A DNA stretch of 64,000 nucleotides, from assembly GCA_963752345.1 (NCBI GenBank), contig CAVVYA010000002.1:496001-560000 (forward strand), written 5' to 3'. Position numbers and translations under genes: made by a program. This stretch comes from CAVVYA01 sp963752345 (GTDB taxonomy: Bacteria; Pseudomonadota; Alphaproteobacteria; SMXQ01). Numbering within the stretch: position 1 is the stretch's first letter; every line of letters starts with the position of its first letter. The notes under the pieces were generated by a model that was not told where the DNA came from, made no database searches, and was given only the letters and a program-made list of their open reading frames with translations. Positions 1 through 9,827 of this stretch are shown here, piece by piece.

Positions 1-1027
1 CGCGGCCACCGGCCGGCGCGAGAAGCTCGGGCACGGGATCCTTCGATGGCGCGCCGTCGACGATCAGCGCGTCCGCGGTCTTCGCCGTCGGTCAGGTAGC
101 CGTAGACCTTGTCGCTCGTCACGCGTGGCCGCCGGTTCGCTCCACTTGGCGGATTCGCGCAGCTTGTCGCTGGCGCGGATCGCCTGCTCCTCGCGCTCGG
201 CGATAACCGCGAGGAAACTGCCGTCGCGCACCACCTGCACCACACCAGGCATCGCCTTGGCGGCGGCTTCGTCCACCGACGTGAGCTTGGCGTCGTAGCT
301 CGGCGGGCGCACGACGCGGCCGTGCAACATGCCGGGCAAGCGGAGATCCTGCACGAAGGCCGCGCCGCCGGTGACCTTGGCGGGAATATCGACGCGCGGC
401 ACCGAGGTACCGACGACCTTGTGGTCCTTGGCCGCTTTCGGCTTGCCGCGGCCGTCGGCGTCGCGCGCGAGCGACTGGCCCTCGACGAGCTGCCAGTAGG
501 TGATGCTGACGTTGTCGCCGCGCACGGTACCATCCGTGACCTGCAACCGCTCGACCGACGCGTTGAGCCTGGCCGCCGCCAGCTCCAGAAGCACCAAGCG
601 CAGATCGGCGGCGGCCCGGCGCATGACCGCGCCGCTCTGCTCGATCGACTGGCTGCCGACCGTGCCGCCCTCGTTGGGCGTCACGTCCGTGTCGCCGGTG
701 ATGACGCTAAAGCGAGATACCGGCACGTCGAGTTCTTCGGACGCGATCTGCGACAGCGCGGTCTTGAGGCCCTGGCCCAGTTCGACCTTGCCGGTGAACA
801 AGGTGATGGTGCCGTCGGCATTGATGCGGATCCAGGAATCGAGCCGCGGGGTCGCCTTGAAGCCGGCGGGCAGGCGCATCTCCTGGGCGAGTCCATCGCG
901 GATCAGCGCAGGCACCAGCGCGAAGCTCAGCACGAGCGCGCCGCCGCCCTGGAGGAACCGCCGGCGGCCGAAGGCCGGACGCATCGGAAGACGTGGGGGC
1001 GGGGGTCATGATCGTGTCGCTCATCAT
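1..1027 (-). CDS. Xanthine dehydrogenase-family molybdopterin-binding subunit, N-terminal part (truncated by window edge)
   Basis: Large subunit of a periplasmic molybdenum hydroxylase of the IorB/aldehyde dehydrogenase type. The N-terminus carries a twin-arginine signal (GRRRFLQGGGALVLSFAL), so export through Tat with bound cofactor is expected. The sequence then follows the family: WIRINADGTITLFTGKVELG, TVGSQSIEQSGA and a second half beginning near DIPAKVTGGAAFVQDLRLPG. The gene runs off the left edge, so the C-terminal molybdopterin domain and active-site Glu are not visible. Its ATG overlaps the stop of the [2Fe-2S] gene by 4 bp (ATGA), so the two are translationally coupled. The frame shifts near 986, 128 and 95, each fitting one extra base. 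The product is paralogous to the gene at 2240-4561. The substrate cannot be told. Confidence 0.8.
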
Positions 1028-1486
1028 GCCATCTCCTTCGCCGCGCGCTTGATCGCGCGCGATCACTCGCGGATGGCTGCCGCAGCGGCACAGGTTTCCG
1101 GCGAGCGCCTGGCGGATTTCGCCGTCGCTCGCATTGCGGTTGTTCTCCAGCAGCGCCTTGGCCGACATGATCATGCCGCTGGTGCAGTAGCCGCATTGCG
1201 CGGCCTGCTCGGCGATGAACGCCTTCTGCAGCGGGTGCAGCTTGTCGAGCGTGCCGATGCCTTCGAGCGTGGTGACCGATTTGCCGTCGAGGCTGCCGAC
1301 CGGGGTGACGCAGGAGCGTACGGCCGCGCCGTCGATGTTCACCATGCAGGCGCCGCATTGCGCGAGGCCGCAGCCGAATTTGGCGCCGTTCAGCGTCAGG
1401 TCGTTGCGCAGCACATAGAGCAGGGGCGTGTCCGGATCGGCGGCGACCTCGCGCGTCTGGCCGTTGACCCTCAACGTGATCGCCAT
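1024..1486 (-). CDS. [2Fe-2S] subunit of molybdenum hydroxylase
   Basis: Small electron-transfer subunit of the IorA/CoxS type, about 153 residues, partner of the overlapping molybdopterin subunit. The plant-ferredoxin cluster motif is visible as CGLAQCGACMVNIDG followed by a further Cys in RSCVTPVG. The second [2Fe-2S] cluster lies in the C-terminal helical domain, as CGYCTSGMIM and NLCRCGSHPR. The last 15 codons are out of frame because of one extra G near 1062; when it is removed the protein ends RAIKRAAKEMA with TGA at 1024-1026. It passes electrons from the molybdenum site through its two clusters. No cytochrome partner gene is seen beside it. Confidence 0.85.
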
Positions 1487-1756
1487 GTGCCTGCCTCCGT
1501 AGCCTCGTTTGTTCCCGGGCGTAATTATTGTCGGTCTGTTTTCGGCCTAGGTCTCTGTGCGTTCAGGGAGCGTGCCGCCGAGCCTGCCGATAAGTCAAGC
1601 GACAGGCAGTCGTTCGATAGCTAATGCATTGGCTTGTTGACAGCGCGACGGGCGAGGGCATGGAATGCCGACCAGCCGGCGCCGCCAATAAAAGCCAAGA
1701 AGCAGCAGACGCGGCGGCGGGACAAGCCAATCCACCTTCGACAGGGAAGGATCATC
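1487..1756. promoter_or_regulatory. Divergent intergenic region between two molybdenum-hydroxylase operons
   Basis: This 270-bp gap separates two paralogous operons transcribed away from each other, so it must hold both promoters. A good ribosome-binding site (AGGGAAGG, 1742-1749) precedes the rightward gene. I cannot point to a convincing -35/-10 pair or operator, and no regulator gene is adjacent. Confidence 0.4.
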
Positions 1757-2225
1757 ATGGCCGAACGAATCACCCTCAACGTCAACGGCAGGTCGCATGC
1801 GGTGACCGTCGATCCCGACATGCCGCTGCTCTATGCGCTGCGCGACGATATCGGATTGCGCAATCCGAAGTTCGGTTGCGGCCTCGCCCAATGCGGCGCC
1901 TGCACCGTGCATGTCAACGGCGAGCCGACGCGCTCCTGCGCGACGCCGGTTTCGGCGGTGAATGGCGCGAAGGTGGTGACGCTCGAAGGATTGGGCACGC
2001 CGGAGAAGCCGCATCCGGTGCAAAAGGCGTTCGAGAACGAGCAGGTCGCGCAATGCGGCTACTGCATCAACGGCTGGGTCATGACCGCCGCCGCCATGCT
2101 CAAAAAGAAGCCAAAGATGATCGGATGCGGAGATCCGCGAGGGTCTGTCCGGCCTCAAGTGCCGCTGCGGCACCCATATGGCCATCCTGCGCGCTGTGAA
2201 GCGCGCCGGCACCATGATGGGTTGA
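1757..2225 (+). CDS. [2Fe-2S] subunit of molybdenum hydroxylase (second copy)
   Basis: Paralogue of the gene at 1024-1486 and small subunit for the gene that follows 14 bp downstream. The start is the ATG at 1757, preceded by AGGGAAGG; an earlier in-frame start at 1634 would add a tail not seen in the family. The N-terminal ferredoxin domain has CGLAQCGACTVHVNGE and RSCATPVS, and the C-terminal cluster domain has CGYCINGW and, after a frame shift, LKCRCGTHMAI. One extra G near 2121 breaks the frame; the corrected end is RAVKRAGTMMG at 2225. It is cytoplasmically folded and probably carried to the periplasm with the Tat-tagged large subunit. Confidence 0.87.
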
Positions 2226-2239
2226 GGGAGGGCGGCACA

Positions 2240-4561
2240 ATGGCAACGAACATGAAAGACGTCTCGGCCGGCAATACTTTCTCGGTGAGCCGCCGCAAAG
2301 TGCTCGCCGGCACCGGCGCGCTGGTGGTCTCCGTCAGCATGCCGTCCTTCGGCGCGCGTAAGGCGCGTGCTCAGGCCGGCGCACGGCTCGGCAGCGCGGT
2401 CAAGCCGAAGCTCGATCCCAAACAGCTCGACACCTGGCTGCAGATCGGCGCCGACGGCAGGGTGACGGTGTTCTACGGCAAGATGGACATGGGCCAGGGC
2501 GCCGACGTCGGCCGTCGCGCAGATCGTCGCCGAGGATCTCGACTGCAAGTTCTCGGACATCTCGGTGGTGATGCGGCGACACCTTCTTCACCATCAACCA
2601 GGGCGGCGCCTCGAGCTCCAACGGCGTGCAGAACGGCGGCGCGGCCCTGCGCAACGCGGCCGCCGAAGCGCGCCGCGTGCTGGTCGAGCATGCGGCGAAG
2701 ATGTGGGGCGTCGAGCCCGACAAGCTGGCCGGTCAGCGACGGCGTGATCAGCGTCGCCGGCGATCCGACCAAGAAGGCGACCTATGCCGAGCTGGTCGGC
2801 GGCAACTACTTCAATGTCGAGATGAAATGGAACGGCCAGATCGGCAACGGCCTGACCATTCAGGGCGAGGCGAAGACCAAGCCGGTCTCGGAATACAAGA
2901 TCGTCGGCAAGTCCTATCCGCGCTTCGACATTCCCGGCAAGGTTTACGGCACGATGGATTACGTCACCGACGTGCGGGTGCCCGGCATGGTGCATGCGCG
3001 CATGGTGCTGCCGCCGGTCGCGGGCGCCTCGCCAGTCAAGATCGACAGCGGCTCGCTCAAGGGTATTCCCGGCGCGCGTGTCGTGCACGAGAAGGACTTC
3101 GTCGCCGTCGTCGCCGACCGCGAATGGGATGCGATCAAGGCGGCCGAGGCGCTTAAGGTCACCTGGTCCGACGCCAAGCCGAACTTCCCAGGCCATGACA
3201 AGATCCATGACCATATCCGCAAGGCGCCGGTTCACGGCGGCCAGAACATGGACAAGACGGCGGAGATCGAGGCGGCGTTAAAAGGCGCCGCGCGCGTCGT
3301 CGAAGCGGAATATGAATGGCCGTTCCAGTCCCATGCCAGCATGGGGCCGGGCTGCGCGGTGGTGCAGATCAACGGCGACGAGGCCACCCTATGGACTGGG
3401 ACGCAAAAGTCGCACTATGCCCGCGATGGGGTGGCGCGCATGCTCGGCATGCCGCCCGACAAGGTGCATGGGATCTGGTTGCCGGGACCCGGCTCCTACG
3501 GCCGCAACGACGCCGGTGACGCGGCGGCGGCGGCGGCTGTGGTCGCCAGGCATGTCGGCAAGCCGGTCCGCATGCAGGGTATGCGTCATGAAGGCACCGG
3601 TTGGGATCCGAAAGGTCCAGCCTCGGTGCATCACGCCAAGGCCGGCCTCGATGCCCAGGGCAACGTCATCGCCTACTATTTCAAGAGCAAGGGTTTCTCG
3701 CGGCTCGACGTGAACTCGAACGAGAGCGATCCGCGCGATGTGCTCGCCGGCCAGTTGCTCGGCCATGCGAGCAAGAACCAGGCGGTGTTCAATGTGCCGG
3801 CGGAATCCTATGCCTTCCCGACCAAGTGGGCGGGCTGGGAAGTGGTTGCGCCGCTGTTGAAGAATTCCTCGCCGCTGCGCACCTCGCATTTCCGCGATCC
3901 GAGCGGGCCGCAGATCCACTTCGCGAGCGAGCAGTTCATGGATGAGTTGGCGCTCGCGGTCGGCGCCGACCCGATCGAATTCCGCCTCAAATACGCCAAG
4001 GACGCGCGCGACATCGGCGTCATCAAGGCGGCGGCCGAGAAGGTCGGTTGGAAGCCGCGCAGCAGCCCGGCGAATAAACCGGGCGGCACCAGCACCGTGA
4101 GCGGCCGCGGCTTCGCCTATGCGTCGCGCAGCGGCACTACGGTTGCGATGGTCGCCGAGGTCGACGTCGACCGGTCGACGGGCAAGATCTGGGCGCGCAA
4201 ATTCACCGTCGCTCATGATTGCGGTCTCGTGGTCAATCCGGATGGCCTGCGCAACACTCTCGAAGGCAACGTCATGCAGGCGCTCAGCCGGTCGCTGTGG
4301 GAAGAGGTGCAGTTCGACGACAACATGGTGACCAGCACCGACTGGGCGGGCTATCCGATCCTGGATTCGACCGACGCGCCGGAGGCGATCGATGTCGTCC
4401 TGGTCAATCGGCCGGACGTGAAGCCCGCTGGCGCCGGCGAGGCCACCACCCGGCCGGTGTCGGCGGCCATCGCAAACGCCGTGTTCGACGCCACGGGGGT
4501 GCGCATCCGCCGGGCGCCCCTGACGCCGGATCGGGTCAAGGGCTTCCTCGGGCAGGTCTGA
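2240..4561 (+). CDS. Xanthine dehydrogenase-family molybdopterin-binding subunit (Tat-exported)
   Basis: Large catalytic subunit of a molybdenum hydroxylase of the isoquinoline 1-oxidoreductase/aldehyde dehydrogenase group, about 772 residues once corrected. It has a Tat signal near residue 15 (SRRKVLAGTGALVVSVSMPS), the N-terminal motif YGKMDMGQGA, and near the C-terminus GAGEATTRPVSAAIANA, where the Glu fits the family's catalytic glutamate. Three single-base insertions, near 2503, 2576 and 2731, put residues about 89-163 out of frame and together restore it; the hidden frame reads QGGASSSNGVQNGGAA, as expected. It forms a two-gene operon with the [2Fe-2S] subunit at 1757. The substrate is unknown; an N-heterocycle or aldehyde is usual for this subgroup. 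Confidence 0.86.
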   Translation: MATNMKDVSAGNTFSVSRRKVLAGTGALVVSVSMPSFGARKARAQAGARLGSAVKPKLDPKQLDTWLQIGADGRVTVFYGKMDMGQGADVGRRADRRRGSRLQVLGHLGGDAATPSSPSTRAAPRAPTACRTAARPCATRPPKRAACWSSMRRRCGASSPTSWPVSDGVISVAGDPTKKATYAELVGGNYFNVEMKWNGQIGNGLTIQGEAKTKPVSEYKIVGKSYPRFDIPGKVYGTMDYVTDVRVPGMVHARMVLPPVAGASPVKIDSGSLKGIPGARVVHEKDFVAVVADREWDAIKAAEALKVTWSDAKPNFPGHDKIHDHIRKAPVHGGQNMDKTAEIEAALKGAARVVEAEYEWPFQSHASMGPGCAVVQINGDEATLWTGTQKSHYARDGVARMLGMPPDKVHGIWLPGPGSYGRNDAGDAAAAAAVVARHVGKPVRMQGMRHEGTGWDPKGPASVHHAKAGLDAQGNVIAYYFKSKGFSRLDVNSNESDPRDVLAGQLLGHASKNQAVFNVPAESYAFPTKWAGWEVVAPLLKNSSPLRTSHFRDPSGPQIHFASEQFMDELALAVGADPIEFRLKYAKDARDIGVIKAAAEKVGWKPRSSPANKPGGTSTVSGRGFAYASRSGTTVAMVAEVDVDRSTGKIWARKFTVAHDCGLVVNPDGLRNTLEGNVMQALSRSLWEEVQFDDNMVTSTDWAGYPILDSTDAPEAIDVVLVNRPDVKPAGAGEATTRPVSAAIANAVFDATGVRIRRAPLTPDRVKGFLGQV

Positions 4562-4594
4562 CTGGTTTAAGGGCTGAATTAGCCCACCGAGGGC

Positions 4595-4628
4595 AAAACG
4601 GCGGATTCCCTAGAATTCCGCCGTTTTT
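4595..4628 (+). terminator. Rho-independent terminator after the molybdenum-hydroxylase operon
   Basis: Perfect 11-bp inverted repeat AAAACGGCGGA (4595-4605) and TCCGCCGTTTT (4617-4627), followed by a run of five T. It lies 34 bp after the stop of the large subunit. The A-run on the left arm means it could also work leftward. Confidence 0.85.
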
Positions 4629-4942
4629 CTTGCCCGGAAGGCCGATTGTTTGCGACGATACAGCCCTGTATATTCAATTTTTCGACAGATCAGGCGGTCG
4701 ACGGGTGAAAAGTAACTAAGATTATAATAATCTGTAATAGCTTGAATGGGTTTACGGCACCGGCGCGACGACGCGCAGGATGAAGCAATAAACAAGACCG
4801 GGTTGCTGGGCGGAGATGGCAGGTGCCGTGACCTTGGCTCATCCCTGGCGAACGCAGATAAGGGGAGGATCGCTGGCGTCGCAGCGGTTCGCGGTGAGGC
4901 ATTCGCAGGCGCAAGCCTGCCCAATTGAAGGCTCATAGCTCC
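4629..4942. other. Intergenic leader upstream of the RND efflux operon
   Basis: This 314-bp stretch holds no credible gene. It is AT-richer than its surroundings at 4650-4740, where a candidate promoter and palindrome sit, and it contains a short hairpin (GCAGGC/GCCTGC) at about 4908-4922 just before the adaptor gene. Confidence 0.5.
4719..4733 (+). promoter_or_regulatory. Perfect 15-bp palindrome overlapping a TATAAT box, upstream of the RND operon
   Basis: AGATTAT-A-ATAATCT is a perfect 7-1-7 inverted repeat that contains an exact TATAAT (4723-4728). A weak -35 candidate (TCGACG, 4698-4703) lies 19 bp upstream. The geometry suits a dimeric repressor blocking RNA polymerase at the efflux promoter; TetR- or MarR-family control would be typical of such pumps, but no regulator gene lies nearby. 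The implied leader is about 210 nt. Confidence 0.5.
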
Positions 4943-6026
4943 ATGTTGGCACGCGTTATCGTCGGTCTCTTGATCTTTGCTGCGGGTGCCGGAGCGGCTT
5001 GGTATTTCAAAAGTATCGTGTCGATTTCGCAAGTTCCGACGGCGACCGCCTCGAGCACACGCGGCGGCAGCCGGCCGGTCGAGGTCGTCGTCGAAAAGGT
5101 CAAGATCGGGCCGGTCAGCGATCAGTTCCAGGCGATCGGCACGGGCAATGCCAACGAGGCGGTGACGATCACCACCAAGGTCTCGGGCCTGGTGCGTTCG
5201 GTCAATTTCGAGGAAGGCCAGATGGTCAAGCGCGGTCAGGTTCTGGTCGAGCTGGACGACCGCGAAGCGCGCGCGACGCTGGCCGTCAGCACGGCGCAGC
5301 ATCGCAACGCCAAGCTGCTCTACGAGCGCGCCCAGCAGCTCGTCAAATCGAACAATGTGCCGCTCGCCAAGGTCGACGAACTGCTTTCGTCGCTGCAGGC
5401 CGCGGAATCCCAGGTCGAAGCGGCGAAGGCCCGTCTGGCCGATCTGCAAATCTATGCGCCGTTCGACGGCCGTCTCGGTCTGCGCCGCATCAGCCCGGGC
5501 AGTCTGGTGACCCAGAACACCGTCATCACCACGCTCGACGACACCAGCGTCATCAAATTGGATTTCTCGGTACCGGAAATTCTCCTGTCGAAGATTGCCG
5601 TCGGCAGCATTGTCGTGGCGCGCAACGACGTCAATCCGGATCGGGTCTACGAAGGCACCGTGCGCACGATCAATTCGCGCATCGATCCGGTGACACGCGC
5701 GGTCGAAATTCGCGCGCACATTCCGAACGCCGACAACAGCATCAAGCCAGGAATGCTGATGACGGTCGAACTGACGCTCTCGCAACGCCCGGGCGCGATG
5801 CTCATATCGGAGCAAGCTCTCGTCCCCGAGGGCGCGGAGCAATATGTCTACAAGATCGAGGACGAGCGGGCGGTGCGCACGCTTGGTGCGGATCGGCGTG
5901 CGCAAGCGCGGCATGGTGGAAATTCTCGACGGGTTGTCGGCCAACGACACGGTCGTGGTCGGCGGCGTCCAGAAAGTCCGTAACGGAACCAGGGTGCGGG
6001 CGAGCGAGTCCGTCGCGGAAGGTTAG
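4943..6026 (+). CDS. RND efflux periplasmic adaptor (membrane fusion protein)
   Basis: Adaptor that links the inner-membrane pump encoded 5 bp downstream to an outer-membrane channel. The start chosen is ATG 4943, giving an N-terminal anchor (MLARVIVGLLIFAAGAGAAW); an upstream TTG at 4925 is possible. Visible parts are the lipoyl/barrel-sandwich half VSGLVRSVNFEEGQMVKRGQ (about residues 87-106), a helical hairpin (about 120-165), the second lipoyl half IYAPFDGRLGLRRISPG and the beta-barrel region to residue 300. One extra base near 5883 shifts the frame; the true end is VVVGGVQKVRNGTRV to the TAG at 6026. Total about 360 residues, normal for HlyD/AcrA-type adaptors. No outer-membrane factor gene is present here. 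Confidence 0.88.
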
Positions 6027-6031
6027 CGGCC

Positions 6032-9000
6032 ATGGTCCTCTCTGACGTCTCCATCAAGCGCCCGGTCTTCGCCACCGTCATCAGCCTGATCCTGATCATC
6101 TTCGGCCTGATCGCGTTCGACCGGCTCGCCGTGCGCGAGTATCCCGATGTCGATCCGCCCTTTGTCTCGATCAGCACCACCTACCGCGGCGCCTCAGCCG
6201 AAGTTATCGAAACCCAGGTCACCCAGGTGATCGAAAACGCGGTGGCCGGCATCGAGGGCATCAAGACGATTACCTCGACCAGCGAAGAGGAGCGTTCGCG
6301 GGTCAATATCGAGTTCTATCTCAACCGTGAGATCGAGGCCGCTTCGGCCGACGTGCGCGACAAGCTCGGCCGCACCGCGCGCAGCCTGCCGGAAGAAGCC
6401 GATACCCCGATCGTCATCAAGGCGGACTCCGACAACCAGCCGATCCTGTGGTTCACGCTGACGAGCGACCGGCACAGCGCGCTGGAGCTGAGCGACTATG
6501 CCAAGCGCGTGCTGATCGACCGGCTCGCGACGGTGCCCGGCGTGTCCGAGGCGCGCATCAGCGGCGAGCGGCGCCAGTCCATGCGCATCTGGCTCGACAA
6601 GACATCGCTCGCGGCGCGCGGGCTGACCGTCAAGGACGTGGAAGACGCGCTGCGGCGCGAGAACGTCGAGCTGCCGTCGGGCCGCGTCGAATTGGCCGAC
6701 CGGGAATTCTCGGTGCGCACCGAATCGGGCCTGCAAGACTCCCGAGCAGTTCCGCCAGATCGTGGTCGGGAGCCGCAAGACCGGATACCAGGTTCGTCTG
6801 GGCGAGATCGCGGAGGTCGAGAAAGCGGCGGTCAATACCCGCTCGTTCGTGCGCGCCAATGGCGGGCCCGGCGTGGGCATCGGCATCCTGCGGCAATCCA
6901 AGGCCAACACCCTGGAGGTCGCCGAGGGCGCCCGGCAGGAAATGAAGAGCCTGACTTCCGTGATGCCGCCCGGCATGAAGGTGGAGGTCAATTACGACGA
7001 GTCCACCTTCATCAGCCAGTCGATCTACGAAGTTTATCACGCGCTCACCATCGCGCTGCTCCTGGTGGTCGGCGTCGTCTTCGTCTTCCTGCGCGATATC
7101 CGCGCAACGCTGATTCCGAGCGTCGCGATTCCGGTGTCGATCATCGCGTCGTTCACCGTGCTGGCGGCGATGGGCTTTTCGATCAACGTGCTGACGCTGC
7201 TGGCCCTGGTTCTGGCGATCGGCCTGGTGGTCGACGATGCCATCGTGGTGCTGGAAAATATTCACCGGCGCATGGAGCTGGGCGAACCGGCGCTGCTCGC
7301 CGCGGTGCGCGGTTCGCGCCAGATCGGCTTCGCCGTCATCGCCACCACGCTGGTGCTGGTCGCGGTGTTCCTGCCGATCGCCTTCCTGGAAGGCAACGTC
7401 GGCCGCCTGTTCGCCGAGTTTGCCATTTCCGTGGCCTTCGCCGTGATCTTCTCCGGTCTGGTGGCGCTGACCCTGACGCCGATGCTGTGCTCCAAAATGC
7501 TTAAGCCGCCCCATGACGAGGGCCGCCTGCACCGCATGACGGAGCCTGCCTTCGAAGCCATGAACCGCGGCTATGCGGTGATCCTGCGCTGGTCGCTGTC
7601 CAATCCCATGATCATCGTCGCGATCGCGGTCATCACGTCGCTCGTCGCCGTCGCGCTCTTCGGTGCGCTCAAGAAGGAATTCGCGCCGCTGGAGGATCGC
7701 GGCTCCTTCAGCATCCAAGTCACCGGTCCGGAAGGCGCCAGCGTCGATTATATGACCAAGCACCTGACCGAGATCGAGCAGGAAGCCATGAAGCTGCTCG
7801 ACAGCAAGGAGGCCGACCGCATCTTCACTGTGCTGTCGTCCGCCTCGGGCAACACCCTGGGCGCGGTCAACGAGGGCCGCGTCTCGGTGCGCCTCAAGCT
7901 GTGGAATGAGCGCGACCGGTCGGCCGTGGAGATCATCCAGGCCATGACTCCGAAGCTGCGCGACAATCCATGGGTCCGCGCGGTCGCCATCAATCCGCCG
8001 GGGCTCGGCCGGCGCAGCTCGAACGCGCCGTTCCAGATGGTCATCAGCGGCAATACCTATGACGAGCTTGCCGATCTGCGCGATATCATCTTCGACCGCG
8101 CGGCGGAGAATCCCAACCTGATCAATCTGACGTCGGACTACGACGAGACCAAGCCGCAGCTGCGCGTCGATATCAATCGCAACCGCGCCTCCGACCTCGG
8201 CGTCTCCGTCCGTGATATCGGCGAGACTCTGCAGACCCTGCTCGGCTCGCGCCGCGTCACGACCTTCACCGAGCGGGGCGAACAATACGACGTCATCCTG
8301 CAGTCGCGCTCGGAAGACCGCGTCTCGCCGCAGGATCTTGCCAATGTCTATGTGCGCTCATCGCGGAGCGACGCCCTGGTTCCGCTGGCGAATCTCGTGA
8401 CCCTGACCGACATCGCGGCGTCCGGCGAACTCAACCGCATGAACCGCATGCGCTCGATCACGCTGCGCGCCGCCCTGGCACCGGGCTATACGCTGGGCGA
8501 GGCGATCCTCTATATGGAGAACGTCGCCTCGCAGGTTCTGCCGCCCCACGTGCGCATCGGCTACAAGGGCGAATCCCGCCTGTTCAAGGAAACCAGCAAT
8601 TCTCTCTACGTGACCTTCGCCATGGCGTTGCTCATCGTCTTCCTGGTGCTGGCCGCGCAGTTCGAAAGCTTCATGAACCCGTTCATCATCATGCTGTCGG
8701 TGCCGCTCGCGGTGACCGGCGCGCTGGGTGGCATGTGGCTGACCGGCGTGACGCTCAACGTCTATAGCCAGATCGGCATGGTGATGCTGGTCGGCCTGGT
8801 GGCCAAGAATGGCATCCTGATCGTCGAATTCGCCAATCAACTGCGCGTCGCCGGGCACAATCTCCTGTCCGCCGTCATGGAAGCGTCGCAGGCTCGCCTG
8901 CGGCCGATTCTGATGACCAGCATCGCGACGGTGTTCGGCGCGCTGCCGCTCGCGCTGGCGACCGGCGCCGGCGCGGAAAGCCGGCGGGCGGTGGGCATCG

Positions 9001-9167
9001 TCATCGCCACGGGCGTGACTTTCTCGACCATCCTCACGCTGGTCATCGTGCCGGTGTTCTACCTGCTCCTGGCCAAACGCACCAAGCCGGTCAGCCACGT
9101 CGCCGATTCGATCCTCGCCCTCGAGCGCGCCGAAACCACGCCGGTCCAGCACCAGCCGGCGGAATAG
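6032..9167 (+). CDS. RND-family efflux pump permease (AcrB/MexB-like, HAE1 group)
   Basis: Proton-driven inner-membrane exporter, about 1045 residues, in an operon with the adaptor. The N-terminus SIKRPVFATVISLILIIFGL is the standard first membrane helix. The porter domains follow, then the membrane bundle with the paired aspartates of helix 4 (IGLVVDDAIVVLENIHRRME) that relay protons in this family. The second half repeats the fold, with a C-terminal bundle containing VKNG-type helices (GLVAKNGILIVEFANQLR). One inserted C near 6738 (within SGLKTPEQ) breaks the frame, and translation resumes as FRQIVVGSRKTGYQVRLGE. Substrates cannot be told from sequence. Confidence 0.92.
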
Positions 9168-9199
9168 CATCGCGGCGGACCGCTGGGCGCGGTCGGTTG

Positions 9200-9740
9200 C
9201 TGCCTCGAACCGATGCGCGGGAAAATATGCGTGCGATGGGCTCGAGGCCGGCTCCGTTGCCAGCCGGCATGCCGCGCCGGCCGGCGCCGCGAGGTTCGCC
9301 GCCGAGTGGCCGCGCATACGCGACGAGCGTCGCGGCCAACAGCAGCCCACCTCATCCCGGGATTGTCCGCCCGGCCGCGAGAAGCAGCGCAGGGTCAGAG
9401 CCAGGTGCGGCGCCGCTGCTCACGGCGCGGGCCATGGCGGCACTCCGCATGAGAATGGCGGCGATCCCGATGGCGGCCATGGCGACCGCCATGCCGACGC
9501 CGATGGCCCGCCATCAGGATGCCGGACAGGAGAATTCCGTTGGCCAGGGCGTAGAGCATGATCAAACGACAGCAGTCCCAGTTGTGCTGGCTCGCGGTGG
9601 CGCGCGGCACCGGCATGAAGGCCACAGTCATGATCGTGCGAGCCGATGTCGCGGGCGGCGACAGCGCGCTGCACATCGGGCGCGCCGGCTGGTCGTATTG
9701 CAGCCCGCCGTGGATCGGTGGAACGGTCTCCGTCCGTGCG
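9200..9740 (-). CDS. Possible NicO-like nickel/cobalt membrane transporter, badly frameshifted
   Basis: No single frame is open here, but fragments on the minus strand line up, in order, with the end of NicO/RcnA-type metal transporters. They are HDHDCG (His-rich loop), FMPVPRATA, then a hydrophobic stretch LIMLYALANGILLSGILMA continuing as IGVGMAVAMAAIGIAAI in a neighbouring frame, and finally a short hydrophobic segment LLLAATLVAYARPLGG. At least four indels are needed to join them. The position, downstream of znuA in the same direction, suits metal transport. It may instead be a decayed gene or an unrelated small membrane protein. The boundaries are approximate. Confidence 0.33.
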
Positions 9741-9797
9741 GACGGGACGTGGAGTTGCGCGTCGGCCCGGATGAAAGCTCCCCTGATTACGTGCAAA

Positions 9798-9812
9798 TGC
9801 AAATCGTTCGCA
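9798..9812 (-). promoter_or_regulatory. Imperfect palindrome between znuA and the NicO-like fragment (possible Fur-family operator)
   Basis: The sequence TGCAAATCGTTCGCA reads TGCnAAnnnTTnGCA on both strands, the symmetry used by Fur-superfamily regulators in alphaproteobacteria. It sits about 60 bp before the NicO-like fragment. Only 10 of 15 positions are symmetric, so this is weak. Confidence 0.25.
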
Positions 9813-9827
9813 ACTTTAGGGGAGGCG

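Noticed and set aside
2503..2731. Programmed frameshifting in the molybdopterin subunit and other genes
   Set aside because: No slippery heptamer plus stimulatory structure recurs at the junctions. Shifts occur at many unrelated places in unrelated genes and three within one gene cancel out, so errors in the sequence explain them better.
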